A stretch of DNA of 64,000 nucleotides from Agelaius tricolor. Lineage: Eukaryota > Chordata > Aves > Passeriformes > Icteridae. A program made the position numbers and the translations under genes. Positions 52,441 to 64,000 of the stretch are shown here, one piece after another. Each line of letters starts with the position of its first letter. Position 1 is the first letter of the stretch. The stretch is taken from assembly GCA_023055355.1 (NCBI GenBank), contig JALJCS010000028.1, positions 8,556,418 through 8,620,417 of the forward strand. The letters are read 5' to 3'. The notes under the pieces are model-generated. The model saw nothing but the letters and a program-made list of their open reading frames with translations, did not search any database and was not told the DNA's origin.

Positions 52441-53984
52441 TTCCTGCCTTTCTCATTGCCAGGCTGGGAGAGCAGAGCTGTGCCCCAGGCTGTGCCCTCC
52501 CTGCTCTGCCCTGTCTCAGTGCCCTGCAGGCTGCCCTGCTGGCTCAGGAGGGGCAGACAGGGGGAGCTGGCCCTGCTCCCTGCCCTGCTGGGGCTCTGGG
52601 CACTGCCCTGGCCCAGGATGTGCTGCTTGCCCTGCTCCCCTCCTGCCTCTTTGATATTCCAGCTCTGGCTCCCAGCTCCTTTCTGACCAGCCCCTGTTTA
52701 CTTTGCAGAACACAACGTTGCCATGGCAACAGGTTACTTTTCAAAGGGAACATCTTGTCATTATATTTAATCCACTGCAGCTGAGGAGGACTGAAATATT
52801 AAGTTGTTGTTGCTATGGATACTGCTTTGTTACAGCAGTTTCTTTTGTGTCACATTTCATATCCAGCCTTGGCTCCTTTTTTTCCCTTTCCCATGGAATA
52901 AACAAGGGTGCCATTCCATTCTCGCTGTAATTGCCCTCACCAATATGATTTAGCTTCAAATCTGCGCTGCATTTTAGTTTCCATAGCAAGAATTTTCCTC
53001 TCCATTTGAAAGCCAGGGCTGGGGCTGTGGAAGCAGCAGCAATCACAGATTCCTGTGTCCTTGAGCAGCCAGGGGCTCTGTGTGTGCCCTGTTAACATCA
53101 GGGGGGAAATGGAGCAGCTGAGCCCAGCCCTCCCCTCCTGGGCAGGGCAGGGAGCTCCTCGAGGTGGGGATGCCCCCAGGCAGTGGGGATTGCTGGGGGA
53201 AGGACACACAGAAATGTTTCTGTCCGTGCTGCATGGGGAGTGGCTGGGGAGCCCCACTGGGGTCCCACAGAGGCAGCTGGGGGCAGAAGTCCCATCCCAA
53301 ACTTTTGATTTTAACTTTGCAATCACAGGATGCTCCAGGTTTGGTTCGTAGAGGTCTGTTTGTCCTATTGAGTGTGGTGCAGCTGAAGACATTGGGGTCT
53401 GGGGCATGTTTGGTTCCTCCTGGCTGAGCTGAAACCAGCCCAGGGCTCAGGGTGGGCACAAGGAACACTGAGAGCAGGGATGTGCATGGCCTCAAAATGA
53501 ATTCTGGGAGGCAAGGAAGAGCATCAGCATTTTCTGTTGTCAGCTTCCCCTTTGCTGCTCACAGGGAAGGATTCTGACACCTTGTAGGAACCTGGTACTT
53601 AATGTATGACTTTGTAAATAGAAAATTGATTTCCTAGTTCAGTCATTTCCTTGCATAGCCTGAAAACAAGAAAACAGTGTCAGGTTGTCTTGCACAAATA
53701 TGCATTGGGGGAAGACATTTTGACGTGTTCTGGTTGTTTCCTGGGGGCTTTTGGCTCACGTTTGGAGTGGATTTGTTTCCTGGAGGGTGGCACTGTCCCC
53801 CAGGTGGAAGGGTCACCTGCCCAGCTTGCTCAGCACACCTGAGCACATCCCCTCCTGTTCTCTCAATGCTGTTTAATTTCTGCTTCTGCTCCATTTGTAT
53901 CAGGAATGCAATGACAGAAAAGAGCATCATCCTGAATTTCATTAATTGCAATTCTTTCTCATTGCTGTTTGTTTTGTACCTTAG

Positions 53985-54033
53985 GAGGCTGAACAGTACC
54001 CAAGGTGAAATCAGAGTGGGACCCAGCCACCAG
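53985..54033 (+). CDS. RERE: RERE exon F: start of ELM2 domain (residues 237-253)
   Basis: The 49-nt exon follows gttttgtaccttag and ends at CACCAG|GTAAGG (54033/54034). It completes an Arg codon begun in exon E and encodes RRLNSTQGEIRVGPSHQ. The IRVG core is the signature start of the ELM2 domain, which with SANT recruits class I HDACs. It ends in phase 0. The split Arg codon can be completed equally well by exon E (CAAG) or by the candidate alternative exon at 47203-47228 (GCAG). Confidence 0.97.
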
Positions 54034-55185
54034 GTAAGGGCTTTGTTTGTGTTCAGTGTCCAGGGATGCTCTGGCCTCTGGATGTGTGCAGTTGTTTAAA
54101 TTGCTGTGCTCAGACATGGGCAGGGGTTTTAGATCCTCTTTAGGTGACTCACTTGAGTGAGTTCTTCAGCCTTGCTCTGCTCACTTACTGAGCTTTCTCT
54201 GTGTCACATGTTGATATGTTCATGATTTTCTGCAGTTGGGTTAATTCCTGAGTGAGATTGAGGGAATGTGAGTAACTTCTGGAAGTTCAAGAAGGGCTTT
54301 AAGTCATTGGGATTGTTAAAACAGAAATTGAGGGAGCTGCTGAGTGTGTTCACACACTGGGAAGCAGAATAAGGTTAAGACTCTAGATGTTCCTGGTATG
54401 TTAATTCTAATTTGAGAGAAATCCTTCATAAGCATTGGAAATAATCTGTTCTTAAAGAGCATTAGCATACAGCTTGTTCTGGTTCATAGGGCCAGATCTG
54501 TCCCTGGCAGCTGGGGCCTCTCCTTTTCCTGAGGAATTGACTTTGTAGTGTCCAAGTGCTGGAGTTTTGCATCCAAGTGATGAATATTCATTCAGACCCT
54601 CTTAAAAATCCTGTTTAAGAACTAGTGAAAGTAAATATTTATGGAACCTGATGTCACATTCTTGAGGATGTTTTGCCTTCAGAGGAAAAAAGTCCTTGGC
54701 AATTAAACCTGTAGTGTTCTTTTCAGTAGTCATAACAAGAGTACAGTAAATGATACCTTCAAAACAACTTTCATCTCAAATTGTCATCCAATATTTTGGC
54801 AGGCATTAGTCACCCTGCTCTGAGGTGTAATTACCACGTGCATTTATGGATGGGGAGGAAGAAGGTCCATGGATTTAGAATCCTGTTAATTCTTGCTTGA
54901 GACTTGCATTGCTCCCTGCCTCATCCTTGGTTCTGACCAACCACCACTGGCACCCTCAGTGGGCAGCAGAAGGCAGAGCCTGAGCTCCCTGCAGGGGCTG
55001 TGCTGCCTCTGGAGCCCTCCTTGAGCCCCAGCCGTGCCTGGGGCATCCTCAGAGCTCTGATCCCCACACTCCTGCCCACAGCCAGGGGACACGGCAGGAG
55101 CCACACGTGTGTGCCATGCGTGTGTTCTGTGGGACTGCAGGGGCCTGAGAACTCACCTCCCTCCTCTGAGTGTGCCCCTGGGGCA

Positions 55186-55545
55186 GCCAGGGGGGTTTGG
55201 GGTGCTCCAGATCACAGCCAGGGAGGTTTGGGGTGCTCCAGATCACAGCCAGGGAGGTTTGGGGTGCTCCAGATCACAGCCAGGGGGGTTTGGGGTGCTC
55301 CAGATCACAGCCAGGGGGGTTTGGGGTGCTCCAGATCACAGCCAGGGAGGTTTGGGGTGCTCCTGGGACAGCCAGGGAGGTTTGGGGTGCTCCTGGGACA
55401 GCCAGGGAGGTTTGGGGTGCTCCTGGGACAGCCAGGGAGGTTTGGGGTGCTCCAGATCACAGCCAGGGAGGTTTGGGGTGCTCCTGGGACAGCCAGGGAG
55501 GTTTGGGATGCTCCAGATGACAGCCAGGGAGGTTTGGGGTGCCCA
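55186..55545 (+). repeat. 30-31-bp minisatellite, about 11-12 copies
   Basis: Units of gccagggaggtttggggtgc end in tccagatcaca or tcctgggaca. The two endings are arranged in blocks. Open frames on both strands are artefacts. Confidence 0.95.
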
Positions 55546-56630
55546 GGCCTGCGGGAGGCACTCGGTGCTCTGGGCTGGGGACACTGGCCACAGTCACAGC
55601 TTGGTTATCCTGGGGATCTCCTGCAGCCTCAGTGGTGCTGTGGGGAGGAGGAGGAGGAGGAAGCTGCTCCTGGGGTGTCATTGAACAGTCCAAGGGTACA
55701 GGGGGCTGAGGCTGGGCTGGTGCAGCCCCTGCTTGCTGCAGTGGCTCTCACAGAAATCCCAGGGCTGCCTTAGCCCCAGCCAGAAGGGAACTTCAATGCC
55801 ATACCCATTTTCCCAGGCAAGAAGTAAAATAAAGTACAGATTAAAGAGCAGAACATGAAAGACATCTGAACCTGTGACTTGTAATTACTGGTTATGTATA
55901 AATGTTGCCTCTCAAATACGTTTGGCGTTGTGAGCATAGGAGGTAATTATAGGGCTTAAAAGCTGTTTCTGAAGAGGCTCTCAGCTATCTCATCTCGGAG
56001 CAGGAGATGACTAAAGATGCTAATTGGGTCTCTGGATAGAGTGTAATACTTATTTAGAGGCAGTGTTCATTTTGCTGAGCTATCTCCCTTTCAGGAAATG
56101 TCTTTGTTTCCCTTCAGAGTCCCAGTGATTTACCCAGCATTTAATTTTAAACTGGGTGTCAGATCTGTGGGGTTTCTTGCTGGTTTCAAATGGGACCCAT
56201 CTGGTAGCTGCCTTCCTGCCTTGCTCCATGTGTGCTCTGGGAGGGTTTCAGGCAGCAGCTGGATCAGCATCCCTGTGCTAATGCAGCTGCTGTGTCTGAT
56301 TGTCCAGCAGCTCTGCAGCTCCAGACCAGGGCTGTGCAGTGCCAAGTGCTTTCCTTCCCCTCTCTGCTGCTGCTGCTGTGTCCAGCAGGGCTCCTCTGGC
56401 AGGGGCTGAGGTGGTGCTAGCCCAGAGTTAGCAGCAGGAAAGTCCCTGCCCCTCTGAGGAAGCAGTGCTGGATGGAGGGGATGGCTTGGGCTCCATGCCT
56501 CAGCATCCCCCGAGTTCTGAAACTGGGAACCAATCCTTCAGCAGCTGTTGGAGCACCTTCCCCCTGCCAGCTGCCAGCACTGCAGACAATTCCAGGGGCT
56601 GAGAGTGCTCCTGAGCCAGGAACAGCTGCC

Positions 56631-56761
56631 GTGTGTGTGTGTGTGTGTGTGTGTGTGACATGTGTGTGTGTGTGTGTGTGTGTGCCCTGTGTGCCGTGTG
56701 TGTGTGTGTGTGTATGTGCCCTGTGTGCCGTGTGTGTGTGTGTGCCGTGTGTGTGTGTGTG

Positions 56762-56799
<38 letters not shown>

Positions 56800-56894
56800 C
56801 CTGTGTGCCGTGTGTGTGTGTGTGCCGTGTGTGTGTGTGTGTGCGTGTGCCCTGTGTGTGTGTGTGCCGTGTGTGTGCGCCCTGTGTGTGTGTG
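56631..56894 (+). repeat. TG-rich microsatellite with gccctgtgtgccg insertions
   Basis: (TG)n blocks are interrupted by cctgtgtgccg and gtgccg units at irregular spacing. It merges on the right with the 103-bp array. Cys/Val-rich (+) and His/Thr-rich (-) open frames are artefacts. Confidence 0.95.
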
Positions 56895-56897
56895 TGA

Positions 56898-57383
<486 letters not shown>

Positions 57384-57590
57384 TGAGCTCTGCCCCTTCC
57401 TGCTGTGCTCTGGGCTGGTGCCTGCAGCCCCTCCTTCCCTGGGGATGTGTGTGTGCGCTGGGGGCATCAGCTGAGACCTGGGGTTTGAGAGAACCCAGCA
57501 AGAGAACCAACAGGAACTCTGAGATTGGGCCAGCACAGCATCTCCCATCCTCTGTGGCTCTGGAGATGCAGTGCAAGGGCAGCGGGGTGG

Positions 57591-57665
57591 GATGGGATGG
57601 GATGGGATGGGATGGGATGGGATGGGATGGGATGGGATGGGATGGGATGGGATGGGATGGGATGG
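57591..57665 (+). repeat. (GATGG)15 pentanucleotide microsatellite
   Basis: Fifteen perfect GATGG units, equivalent to GGGAT repeats, begin about 210 bp after the exon G donor. The transcribed strand would give RNA with evenly spaced GGG runs. Confidence 0.97.
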
Positions 57666-58109
57666 GTGGGTGTGAGGGAGGAGCTGCTCTGGGTGCAGCA
57701 GCAGAGCATCCCTGCACGGAGTCAGTGCCCTGGGAGCTCAGTTTGCACCTCAGCTCTTCCCTGGTGGGTGCAGCAAGCCACTGGTGGGCTTCACAGAAAT
57801 CCAGAGGCTCAGTGAGTTACTTGTAGCTTGCAGGAATCCAGAGGCTGGGGAATGTGCAGTTTCAGTCAGTTTTCTGACATATTAAAACCAAGATGACAGC
57901 ACAAAGTTTGCTGTCTGCTGAGACTGTTCTGTCTGCAGGTTTCAGCTTCTGTAATCCTGCTCAGGCTCTGCTGCTTTGGCAGTGCAGACTTGTGGCTGAT
58001 GAAAGCAAATGAGATTGGATTGTAATGCTGGATTTGCTCTGTGTGCTGGGGTGACTCAGCTTTGCAGCTCTGTGCTGCCTTATTTGATGCACAGTGGCAC
58101 AAGGCCCTA

Positions 58110-58815
58110 AAATCCATGGTTTGGGGTGTGAGCCCAGTGTGTGTGTGGGGGGGCCCTGTGCACCTCAAAATGCAGGATTCGGGGTGTGAATCCAGTGTGT
58201 GTGTGTAGGGCACTGTGCACCTCAAAATGCAGGATTTGGGGTGTGAATCCAGTGTGTGTGTGGGGCCCTGTGCACCTCAAAATGCAGGATTTGGGATGTG
58301 AATCCAGTGTGTGTGTGGGGCCCTGTGCACCTCAAAATGCACAGTTTGGGGTGTGAGCCCAGTGTGTGTGTATGGGGCCCTGTGCACCTCAAAATCCAGG
58401 ATTTGGGATGTGAATCCAGTGTGTGTGTGGGGCCCTGTGCACCTCAAAATGCACAGTTTGGGGTGTGAGCCCAGTGTGTGTATGGGGCCCTGTGCACCTC
58501 AAAATGCACAGTTTGGGGTGTGAGCCCAGTGTGTGTGTGGGGCCCTGTGCACCTCAAAATGCACAGTTTGGGGTGTGAGCCCAGTGTGTGTGTGGGGCCC
58601 TGTGCACCTCAAAATCCAGAATTTGCGGTGTGAGCCCAGTGTGTGTGTGGGGCCCTGTACACCTCAAAATCCACAATTGAGGGTGTGAGCCCAGTGTGTG
58701 TGTGGGGCCCTGTGCACCTCAAAATGCACAGTTTGGGGTGTGAGCCCAGTGTGTGTGTGGGGCCCTGTGCACCTCAAAATGCACAGTTTGGGGTGTGAGC
58801 CCAGTGTGTGTGGGC
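58110..58815 (+). repeat. About 55-bp minisatellite ending just before exon H
   Basis: About 12 units of ggggccctgtgcacctcaaa, atgcacagtttggggtgtga, then gcccagtgtgtgtgt are visible. Some units have atgcaggatttgg and aatccagt variants. The array ends about 55 bp before exon H. Confidence 0.95.
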
Positions 58816-58869
58816 CCTGTGGGTGCCCCCAGCCCAGCTGAGCAGTGTCCCTGTGGCCTGGCTTTGCAG

Positions 58870-58969
58870 GAGCATGGCAGCCTTTGCAGGGATGTGCGAC
58901 GGGGGCTCCACAGAGGATGGATGCGTGGCTGCCTCGCGGGACGACACCACCCTGAACGCGCTGAACACG
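58870..58969 (+). CDS. RERE: RERE exon H: ELM2 domain (residues 295-328)
   Basis: The 100-nt exon follows ggctttgcag and ends at ACACG|GTGAGT (58969/58970). It encodes [20 protein letters not shown], then [14 protein letters not shown], continuing ELM2. It ends in phase 0. The next exon of the known protein, which continues with LHESGYD, was not found before 64000, so the coding sequence is cut by the window edge inside the following intron. Confidence 0.98.
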
Positions 58970-61900
58970 GTGAGTGCCCTGGGGGACACAGCCCTCCTGC
59001 CCCTCCTGGGCCCCCCAGCAGGCAGGGAGGGCACCCAGGCTCCAGCCAGGCTTTGGGGGCACGTTTCTTGTCTCAAATGCCCGGTGGTTTTTGGAGCTCT
59101 GGGCTGCAGAAATTTGGCGATGAGCTCGTGGGTGGTGCCTCGAGGGTGACCCCGGTGGGTGTTTTTGGGAGGCTGCTCAGCTCAGGGCCACCAGCTGGAG
59201 CTGGGACTGGCTCAGCTGCCCCTGAGCTGGCTCCTGGGGCCTAGGCTGGGTTTTAGCTGCAGTTGAGTTGCCTGCATTCTGCTCCCTGTGCTCCTTTCCC
59301 TGGGATGGAGGCCCCTGAGTGCCTCACCCCTCTGCACTTGGCTGAGCTCTTCCCTGGCTCCCTTCTCAGAGACTCACAATTTCTGTTGAGGTCAATAATC
59401 ATTAAAGAGCTTTTGGAATTGGAATTTCTTTGCCCTTATCTAGAATAATAGCCTAATGCAGAAAATTCATTTAACTTCACTGCTTCTCTATCTACTTTAA
59501 TTACTCCCTTTAATCGCTTGGCAGCCCCAGGATCTGCAGTTGCACTTGTGGAGTTCTTGCTTCTGAAATGAGATTAGTCCCAAAATATTTTGGTTTTGTT
59601 CTTCTGGTTCTTTTCTCTTTGTGTTTCTATTGCATGTCTATTTTAGGAAATGCTTTAAATGCTTTCCTTGTCCACTTTGAATTTTTCTAGAAAAGAGTTT
59701 CCTTATAAATAATAGTTCTGTCAGGGATATTTTAAGAAACTTCGACTTATTTCTGAGACCCTGCTTTTTTGACTCGACACAGTTTAGATAGCTCACCTGT
59801 TGTCCTGACAAAATGGCACATCTTTTGTCTTTCAGCTCACCACCAATTTAAAAGAGATCAGATTTATCTGATAAATGATTTGTGAGCCTCTTAACCTGCA
59901 CTAAGTTGTGTCTTTGTTTAGAAATTACCATATGCAACCCAGAAGATGAATGTAAAAGAAAATGGTGTGCTATGATTTCTTATTATGGAAATCCAATAAA
60001 CTTCAGGGCAGCACTTCACATAAATCAGTCTTGACAAGCTCCTTTGCTGCTGTTTTATTTATGTAATAACAGGTGCTGTAAGCCCCCAGAATGATTTATT
60101 GTTAATTATGCCAGATAGAAATGAAGATCATGGAAGGCACAATGCAACACACAGACATCACATACATGCATTTATGTCTCAGCTCACTGCAAGCTTGTTC
60201 ACTCAGCACTCCAGGTGAGCTCCAGCTCCTGGTCCTGTTTGGCTGTTGCTGCCACATTTGTCTCTGCAACCCTTAGGAGGGAAATTGAGTTTTCCTTTGG
60301 GGTTTGCTGCCCTCCTGATGGTGCCCCTGTGGGACTGGGAGGGCTGGGGTGGCACACAGCAGCTCCTGCAAGTCTTTCCCATCCTAATGGTGAGGAAATG
60401 ATCCCAGAAAGCTCCTCCTGCCCGGGGGGAAGGTGGTGCCAGGTCTGGGAATGCAGGGAAGGAGGGAACCAGGTGAATATTGAGCACAGACCTTGCTGTG
60501 CTGGGGAGGCAGAGCTGGGGGAGGTTTGGGAGTGGTTCCCTCCCTCCTCTTTGCCCTCCAGACTCTGATTTAGCCCCAGATGTGGTTTAAGATCCTTTCT
60601 GTGTCCACAGCAGTGCAGAGGCAGGAACTCATGACCTCTTTCCTCCTTCTGACCCGTGCCTGCTGCTCAGGGGCTCTGCAGTGCTGCTCCCAGGCCAAGC
60701 AGGGATCCCTTCCCTGCTTTGTGCTCAGATTGGACAGAGCTGCAGGGGCAGAATTCATTCCCAGGGGTCAGCCTTGCCTGGGGTTGTGTGCAACCCCAAA
60801 GCCTGGAGCAGACCCTGGGGCAGGCAGGCTGCAGGCTCAGTGTGGAGCTCAGAATCTCTGGGGTTTGGTTCGTGTTTCTGCTGGGGAAATCACAGCCAGC
60901 CACTCCTATTTATCCTCAGCAGATGAAAAAATAGCACCATTAAGCTCATGTAGTGGCACATGGAGGAGAGCCCAAACAATGATATGCTAATATTGTGTAA
61001 ATCTCTCTTTACTAATAGTGTTGTTGTGCCTTCTCATGGCTCTGCTGCATGGGAACGTGTCATTATGAGTGACAAACATGACAGGCTAATCTCAGTGCAA
61101 GGAAATTCACTTCTAACTAAGATGTCACCCAGACAAATTACTCCCTGTTTTAACTTGCCCTTAGACCAGATTTTCTTGTTCATTAACTACAGACGAGGTT
61201 GAAAGCATAAAAAAAAAATTATTTAAATATATGTTAGCATTTCTCCTTGTGACTGGTTTTGCTGGTGGGTGATGTTAATGAGCAGCTGCTCTCCTGGTTC
61301 ACACAGGCAGGGCCAGGCTCCCTGCCCAGGCCTGTCCCAGTGCAGGAGACAATTCTGCCTTGGAGCTTCCATTCATCCTCATCCTCACTCTTACAGGCAG
61401 CTCAGAGAGGCCCAAACCCCACTGCTGTGATTGCTGATAGAATTCTGGGAGAATATGCAAAATGCTGCTGGTTTTGAAGGTGTTTTTAAAGTGCTGTGGT
61501 GAGTTTTGCAGGTAATTGGCATTTCTTGCCCTGGCCCTGCCTGCAGTGCCCCACAGCTGTTCTGCAGCTGCATTTGGGCTGTTTGGCACAACAAAGTGGC
61601 TGCATCACGAACATCAGCTTTGGAATCTTGAGCAGCAGCTCTTTAGGTGCCTAAAATAGATTAGAGCTGGGGGAAAGAGGTGGAAGTTGGGTTTTTTTGT
61701 TTGATTTTGTCTGATACCCAAATTATACCCTAAAGGGCTCCTGTCTTGCTGGGCTTTAGAAATGATAACAGTTAAAAGGAGCATATTCCATTTTCACAGT
61801 GGGGCAAGATGATGTCCATAGCTGTACAGAACATCCACAGCCACTGAAATTTGTCAGCTCTGCTACTGAAAGAAGTGGCCTGACTTAGATTTTGTACTAG

Positions 61901-64000
61901 ATCAGGTGTTGGGTGTGAGTTAGCACAGCCAGGGATGGAGCTGCTCATGGTACTAATGCCCATCCTGCTCCTCATTTTCCTTCTCCCTCACCTGGGGGTG
62001 TGGGCCAGGTCACCCTCCCATGGCAGAGCCAGGAACTGGGGAACTCTGGAGTTCAGGGCTGTCCCAGCAGTGCTGGGTGTGCTGCAGCCCCATTAAAGTG
62101 GCTTTGGCTGAACAATCCCCCAGGCTGGGCCTCTGCTTCTGAGGCAGTTCAGTCAAACTCCCATGAGATTGCAGCAATTTTTCCTTGGAGGAAAAGGCTC
62201 TGGGATCTCAGTGCTCCTAATGGAGTGCAATTATTTAATGCTGAGCCCTGGATGCAGCCTGCCTGAGCTGGGCTTTCCAAGGCACAGCATAATGGCTGTA
62301 ATTGCCAGAGGAAGCCTTGCTGGAGCAGGAGCTGCCAGATGCAATGGCACTCTGCTCTAAAAAGGTCACAGGAAAGGGACATTTAAATTAAGTTATAAAT
62401 TACAATTGAAGAACAATATTTTGATGAGCAAGCCCAGAGATGTCAGAGCTGCAAGATGTAATTCATGGGTTCATTACAGACTGGAGGTGCCTGACAGCTG
62501 AGCCATGCCAAAGGAGAATTTATTTGAGGCATCACCCAGACAGCCATGGCAGCTCTGCTCAGAGGCTGCAGTGGGAACTGGAACCTTGTGGAATGTGCAG
62601 CCTTGATGTGAAATCCCTTCCCTGGCTTTCTGTAGAGCAGTGTAAAGGAGCCTTTTGGGCACGTGCACATCCACAATTGTGCTTTAATCCTGCCCTGTGG
62701 TGCAGAAGTTGCTGTATTTTCTGTTCCAAGGTACATTTGTGGTGGCTCCCTTTGTTGCAGTTGTTCACAGATCAAATCTGGCTGTGGTGCCAAATTTGGA
62801 TGCAGAGTTAATGCTAAAAATGGAGATTCTCTGGCTGGCTGGACAATGATGCAGTGTTTATAGAAATACCTGCAGAAGTTCAAGCAGAAGTTAATGAAAG
62901 CAGAGGCAGTCATCATTAGCTGTTATTTATACTCTGGATCTTGCCAATAAAGTGCTCAGCAACACTAAATGGCTGAAAGTAGAGAGCAGAGAAGGAGCCA
63001 GACTGGAACATGTAAATTTAACTCCAGCACTTAGAGAAAATATTTTTCCTTTCTGCTGCATTATTCTACTCCTGGCATTTATAAAACATTTTTTTTCCAC
63101 TCCCACCTGCTAAAATTGACATTTTTCAGGAGACTCTCAGCTTGTATCATGTTTTCACAGGGGTCTTCCCTGCCCCATGGCCCTTCTCATGTCTGTGCTG
63201 ATGGGCTCTGGGGTTGTTATTAATGAATCACTTGCTCAGACGTTCACCCCATACACTCTGTGGCTGGTCTGGGGCAGCCTTGCTGGCCTGTAACCTTCTC
63301 TTTTTCTGGAGTAGCTGCCTGTCAGCCCAGGCTGTTCTTTCTGGGTTTGTCTGGTTTATTTTCCTTGCAGATTGAGCTGCTGGGGCACTGGGGCTGCCAG
63401 GGAAAAGCACGTGTTGTCCTTGAGCAGAATAAAGGTGCCCTCCAAGCCACAAAGAGCTCTGGCATTGCTGCTGCTGCTGGGGAGGGAGCAGAGAGGGGAG
63501 GGAGACAGGGGCCCCATTCTCCTCAGCACTGCCACATCTCCCCAGTGAAAAATCCTCTAGGTAGTGGCATGCACAGGAAAGAGGCATTGCAAGGTGAGCT
63601 GGCAAAGCAAACAGTGCTTTTTGCTTTGAGATGGATTTGTTCCCAGTGCTGGAGTGCAAACAGGGAGGAAAATTAATGTGTGCCCAGCAGAAAAGGCAAC
63701 ATCTTATTTTCATGCTTGTAAGTAGGCATTGCATTCCATGGGAGCCTTAGAACTATTTTGTTTTAAGTTTGTGTTTTGTTTTTTTTTTAAATTTTTAAAT
63801 TTTTTTTCTCCTGCTGACGACAGGGGACTGGAGCCAAGCTGTGTGAAGTGTCACCCCTCTTGTAGTAATTTTTATTTTGTCGTGGCTGACATCACACTGA
63901 GCCCTGTGAGTGGGAGGGAGCAGTGGGACTTTGGGGTGAGCATTACCTGGGGCAGGTGGAGGAAGGAGGGGGATCCCTGCTTGGTTTGGTGCTGCTGCTT
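58970..64000 (+). other. RERE: Intron after exon H, incomplete
   Basis: No exon, tandem array or transposon was recognised in these 5 kb. 59390-60190 and 60930-61250 are AT-rich and free of repeats; 63770-63810 is a T-rich run. The absence of minisatellites contrasts with the preceding 20 kb. Confidence 0.8.

Overview
The window is animal nuclear DNA, most likely from a bird. It carries the 5' half of one gene on the + strand, RERE (arginine-glutamic acid dipeptide repeats protein, also called atrophin-2). Eight coding exons with consensus splice junctions join into one uninterrupted frame of 328 codons. They cover the charged N-terminus, the BAH domain and most of the ELM2 domain; SANT, the GATA-type zinc finger and the atrophin C-terminus lie beyond the right edge. 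The bird assignment rests on two CR1-type LINE 3' ends, otherwise few recognisable transposons, and very many GC-rich minisatellites. I cannot name the species.

Layout: 1-11206 is intron. Exon A (11207-11683) has a short 5' UTR and the start codon. Exon B (19603-19673), C (38775-38880), D (40666-40762) and E (43065-43169) encode the BAH region. Exon F (53985-54033), G (57258-57382) and H (58870-58969) encode ELM2. The rest, to 64000, is intron. No second protein gene, tRNA or rRNA was recognised on either strand. Almost all other open frames are low-complexity translations of tandem repeats.

The most interesting element is a CpG-rich, TATA-less block in the E-F intron (about 46880-47230). 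It looks like an internal promoter with its own first exon. A Kozak-type ATG at 47203 is followed by eight codons and a splice donor, in exactly the phase needed to join exon F. That transcript would make a RERE protein starting at the ELM2 domain, without the charged N-terminus and BAH domain. The minisatellite leading into the island shows a visible gradient of CpG retention.

A second theme is tandem repeats that contain splice signals. The 3' splice site and first 23 bases of exon G are repeated upstream with a period of exactly 103 bp (four copies in all). Sense-strand arrays near 23.9-24.7 kb, 34.6-34.8 kb and 52.1-52.4 kb carry many consensus-like 5' splice sites. Several coding exons (A, C, D, G, H) have minisatellites within about 0-210 bp of their splice junctions. 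Functional claims about these are inference; RNA data would be decisive.
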